Below are positions 61,344-64,000 of a DNA stretch of 64,000 nt, in pieces. The position numbers and the translations under genes were made by a program. The notes below the pieces were generated by a model. It was not told the origin of the DNA, did no database searches, and saw nothing but the letters and a program-made list of their open reading frames with translations. Numbering within the stretch: position 1 is the first letter of the stretch; every line of letters starts with the position of its first letter. Origin of the DNA: DATBJG01 sp963790545 (GTDB lineage Bacteria; Acidobacteriota; Vicinamibacteria; Vicinamibacterales; JAMQPK01); assembly GCA_963790545.1 (NCBI GenBank), contig CAWBPA010000024.1, positions 786,353 to 850,352 of the forward strand, written 5' to 3'.

Positions 61344-62194
61344 TTGCGGTCCACCGTGCGCAGCTGTGTAAGGTAGTCCGGATACATCGTCACCGCACCG
61401 CCGCGTGCGGCGCTGGTGGGCAGGCCGTGCTTCGTGGCAAATTCACTGAGATATCGGTTCTCGCCAGGCAGATTATGCGGCACCTCGCCGCGCGGCCGCT
61501 CGATCTCCACCGTCGGGATGCACGAGAACGGGCTCAGCTGAAAGCCCGCATCGGCCACCCAGTTCGACGTGCGTACGAACGGCTCGGTGAGATACACCGG
61601 ATCCTTGACGATGGTGACGAGGGTCAGGTAGTCGCCATGACGGATGAAGTACTCGATGAGCGTGGCCTTGTCGCTCCGCGGCACGCCGTTGCGGCGCAGC
61701 CAGCCCTCTTTCAGATGAGTGGTCGTCACCTTGAGCATGTCGCCTTCCCACTCACCGGTCGAGAAGCCCTGCCAGCTATGCTGTGCGTACGGCGACGGAC
61801 GCGGACGTCCGTCCATGTGGATCGTCCGGTGCGGAAGCATCCACATCATCGTGGTGTGCCAGGAAATCACGTCCTGCGAAACCGCATCGACGGTGCTCGT
61901 GATCCGCATGCTTGCCGGACCACGCGGCGCGTAGTCGGCCGGATGCGGTTCGCACTGCCGCTCGAGCATCGTCCATTTCCCGGCGTCCCACGAGTCGGCG
62001 CGCAAGCGTGCCGCGTCGTTAATCGGCAGCCCGAGGTAGTCGCCGATCTCGGGGCCGGCGCCGCGTTCAGGAAGATCTTCGTGGAACCGCTGTCCCCAGC
62101 CGCCCGAGAGCTCGACGTGGGCGAGGACGGTGCCACCGAGGGCGATTCCTACGGCGAGCGCGAGACAGCTCACATGGAGCTGGCGAAGAAACAT
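61340..62194 (-). CDS. Secreted protein of unknown function (same family as 59584)
   Basis: ATG 62194 opens a signal peptide ('MFLRQLHVSCLALAVGIALGGTVLAH'). The protein of 284 residues reads 'VELSGGWGQRFHEDLPERGAGPEIGDYLGLPINDAARLRADSWDAGKWTMLERQCEPHPADYAPRGPASMRI', 'MMWMLPHRTIHMDGRPRPSPYAQHSWQGFSTGEWEGDMLKVTTTHLKEGWLRRNGVPRSDKATLIEYFIRHGDYLTLVTIVKDPVYLTEPFVRTSNW'. The RxxxHMDGRxRPxP and GxWEGDxLxVxTTxLxxGWLRRNGxPxS words are common to many Acidobacteria secreted proteins. Function unknown. It sits 5 bp after the propeller gene and overlaps the MBL-like gene, so they form one operon. Confidence 0.8.
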   Translation of the reverse strand: MFLRQLHVSCLALAVGIALGGTVLAHVELSGGWGQRFHEDLPERGAGPEIGDYLGLPINDAARLRADSWDAGKWTMLERQCEPHPADYAPRGPASMRITSTVDAVSQDVISWHTTMMWMLPHRTIHMDGRPRPSPYAQHSWQGFSTGEWEGDMLKVTTTHLKEGWLRRNGVPRSDKATLIEYFIRHGDYLTLVTIVKDPVYLTEPFVRTSNWVADAGFQLSPFSCIPTVEIERPRGEVPHNLPGENRYLSEFATKHGLPTSAARGGAVTMYPDYLTQLRTVDRK

Positions 62195-62199
62195 GTTCG

Positions 62200-64000
62200 C
62201 TACCTCGCCAGCGGATCGGGCCGCAACTGGAACTTCACGACGGCGCTCCGAGTGCCAAGCCCGCCTTCCATGTGCCACACCGCATTCGGTCCATAGTCCG
62301 CGTAGATCGCTCGGCCCTTCCAGCCGGCCTTCGGATCGTCGATACGGCCATCCATGCCGCGCGAGAAGAATCCGAGCGGATACGGCACGCGGAACACCAG
62401 CCAGGTTCCGTCGGGCTGCAACGCCAGCAGCGAATCGGAGTTCGTGCCGTTCGCGAACGGCGTGTTGTTGCCGAGACCGAACGTGTCGAAGCGGTCGACG
62501 AAGTTGTAGGTACTGGAAGTCCACCGCGACATCGCCTCGCACGCCTTTGAATCGCGGCCCAGGCACCGGATGGAGCGTCCAGCCCTCGCGGCAGTGCTGT
62601 CCGCTGGTGGCCGAGGGCCCCTGCAGGGCCCCCTTGCACTTGCGGCGGTCGAAGCTGGCGAGATGCCCGCTGCTCGCCAGCGCCGTCCAGATCACGCCGT
62701 TCGAGTCGACATCGATTCCGCGCGGCGTGTAGCCGACGACGCCCGCCGCGGGATCGAACGGCGGCTCGTACGCTTCACCCACGCACGTCTTCGGATCGAT
62801 GCGAATGATCTTTCCGGGCATCGGGCCCGGCGCCGCGCCCCACACGGTGCCGTCGGTCGGATGCGGAATCACGCTGTAGATCACGCTCACCGCGATCTGA
62901 CGATCGACCGCCGGATCTACTTTGCCGTCCTGATTCAGATCGTGATAGCCGCGGCACCAGCCCTGAGCTTTGGCTTCATCCCCCGTCTCGTCGAGGATGC
63001 GCGTGTTGATCCACCCGATTGCGCCACTGAAGACGCCGTTGCCGTACAGCGTCTCGTCCTTGTCGAACTGCACGTGATGCGTATCGAAGCAGATGTTCAC
63101 CTGCTTGAATTGCCGCGTCTTCGGGTCGAAGGTACTGCACTTGCCGAAAGCTGTTCTTCTGCGGCGCCAGCGCCGCCGACGGATGTGTTCCGCAGAACGC
63201 CGGCTGGTCCTCGGGCCTGCGGAAGCGTGACGACATCCACACCCGTCCCTTGGCATCCATCGCCGCGTGATTCGTGATCGCGGGGTCGAACCAGTACAGC
63301 TTGTCGCCCCAGTACGGCGACGGCACCGGCATGCTCTGCGCCTTGCCCGGCGGCACCCTCGGATCGAGTACCGGAATCCGAATCTCCTGCGCCGAATGTT
63401 CCAGCGGATCGACGATGAGGAATCCGTCGTTGCCCCAGTCGACGCCGTAGATCGGACCGTAGGCGTTGGCGGTGGGGTTGCGCTTGTCGGTCGTCAGTTC
63501 GTCGTGCGCGAACGTCGCCGGACCGCCCCAGTCCCACATGGTCAGCACGAGATTCCGCTCGACACCCTGCGGACGAGGCGGCACCGGCGGGATGTCGCCG
63601 CGCGAGACACCATCCGTCCAGTTGGCGAACATCTCGAGACCGCGCCGGCGTCCCAAACCGGTCACCATGTTGCTCATGCCCTGGCCGTCCTGCCCGACCT
63701 GGACGCGTGTATCCCATGCCGCCACGCTCGACGCGAACGTCCCGAGCGCTTTCGGGATCTCGCGCGTCGCCTGGTTGCCTATCTGATGACAGACGTTGCA
63801 GTTGGCTTTGATCTGATTGATCCAGTGATGCTGCGTGCGCATCTCGGGCGCGATACCGTTGCCGGCCTCTCCGGTCCCCGGAAATTCCTTCTCGGCAGGA
63901 ACGTCAATCAGCGAGTACCAGTAGTTCGCCGGGTAGACTCGCGCCGCAGTTCGCGCGTCAGGAGCGACGATGGCGGTCAAGGCGAGCGCGCGGCCGGGCA
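62200..64000 (-). CDS. Periplasmic beta-propeller protein with CxxCH motif, frameshifted, 5' end off window
   Basis: The frame is open at the right edge, so the start lies beyond 64000. A CxxCH haem-like motif occurs in 'INQIKANCNVCHQIGNQATREIPKAL' (about 63770-63800). Then propeller blades follow: 'LVLTMWDWGGPATFAHDELTTDKRNPTANAYGPIYGVDWGNDGFLIVDP' and 'DKLYWFDPAITNHAAMDAKGRVWMSSRF'. After about 63148 one base must be removed: 'FGKCSTFDPKTRQFKQVNICFDTHHVQFDKDETLYGNG...GYTPRGIDVDSNGVIWTALASSGHLASFDRRKCKG'. After about 62512 another: 'TYNFVDRFDTFGLGNNTPFANGTNSDSLLALQPDGTWLVFRVPYPLGFFSRGMDGRID'. It resembles the virginiamycin-lyase/SMP-30-like propellers with a cytochrome-type motif. Role: probably a periplasmic redox or sugar-lactone enzyme (inference). 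Confidence 0.78.

Overview
The window looks like a high-GC chromosome segment from an Acidobacteriota-type bacterium, probably of the Vicinamibacteria kind. This is inferred from an Acidobacteria-style FtsX/MacB 'duplicated orphan permease' (31.6-34.1 kb), an XrtA/PEP-CTERM-type exopolysaccharide locus, expanded families of secreted proteins of unknown role, and short palindromic and heptamer/octamer repeats between genes. No rRNA, complete tRNA, CRISPR array, transposase or integrase was seen.

Region 1 (0-30.9 kb, almost all minus strand) is one long exopolysaccharide (EPS) locus, read from right to left. It opens with a sensor/degenerate GGDEF protein and an AAA+ enhancer-binding-type regulator. 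Next come the envelope machinery: outer-membrane export protein, beta-barrel, chain-length determinant, ExeA-like ATPase, BY-kinase, priming sugar transferase, deacetylase, UDP-glucose dehydrogenase and a FemAB-like protein. Then come assembly and decoration genes: a GT2, an ATP-grasp protein, two more deacetylases, four GT4-type glycosyltransferases, three APH-fold kinases, a hexapeptide acyltransferase, a Wzx-type flippase, a heparinase II/III-like lyase and, at the left edge, a beta-helix protein. Many neighbours overlap by ATGA/GTGA/TAATG, which suggests translational coupling.

Region 2 (30.9-44.3 kb) is mixed. It holds a 0.7 kb leader/intergenic region, the orphan permease, an alpha/beta hydrolase with an excisionase-type HTH protein, an ArsR repressor with a 20-bp palindromic operator overlapping an SdpI-like/class C beta-lactamase-like fusion, two secreted proteins diverging from a repeat array, an AraC-DinB fusion, an O-methyltransferase, a DHFR-like reductase and a DUF1992 protein.

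Region 3 (44.3-52.9 kb) has a very large membrane GDPD/phytase-esterase-like fusion, a MazE/MazF-type toxin-antitoxin pair beside a tRNA-3'-end-like fragment, a BNR-type propeller, a TetR/SRPBCC pair with a legible promoter and operator, and a Tat-exported amidohydrolase.

Region 4 (52.9-64 kb) looks like periplasmic redox and secreted catabolism: a cupin, a dihaem cytochrome c, a PQQ dehydrogenase, SoxC and a SoxD-like cytochrome in one operon. Facing them are a tannase/feruloyl-esterase family protein, two related secreted unknowns flanking a metallo-beta-lactamase-fold protein that has lost its metal ligands, and a beta-propeller protein with a CxxCH motif that runs off the right edge.

A notable property of the sequence itself is about 18 reading-frame breaks in otherwise well-conserved genes. 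Nearly all are repaired by removing a single base. I annotated these genes as full-length with a frameshift, since an insertion-biased assembly error is the simplest explanation.
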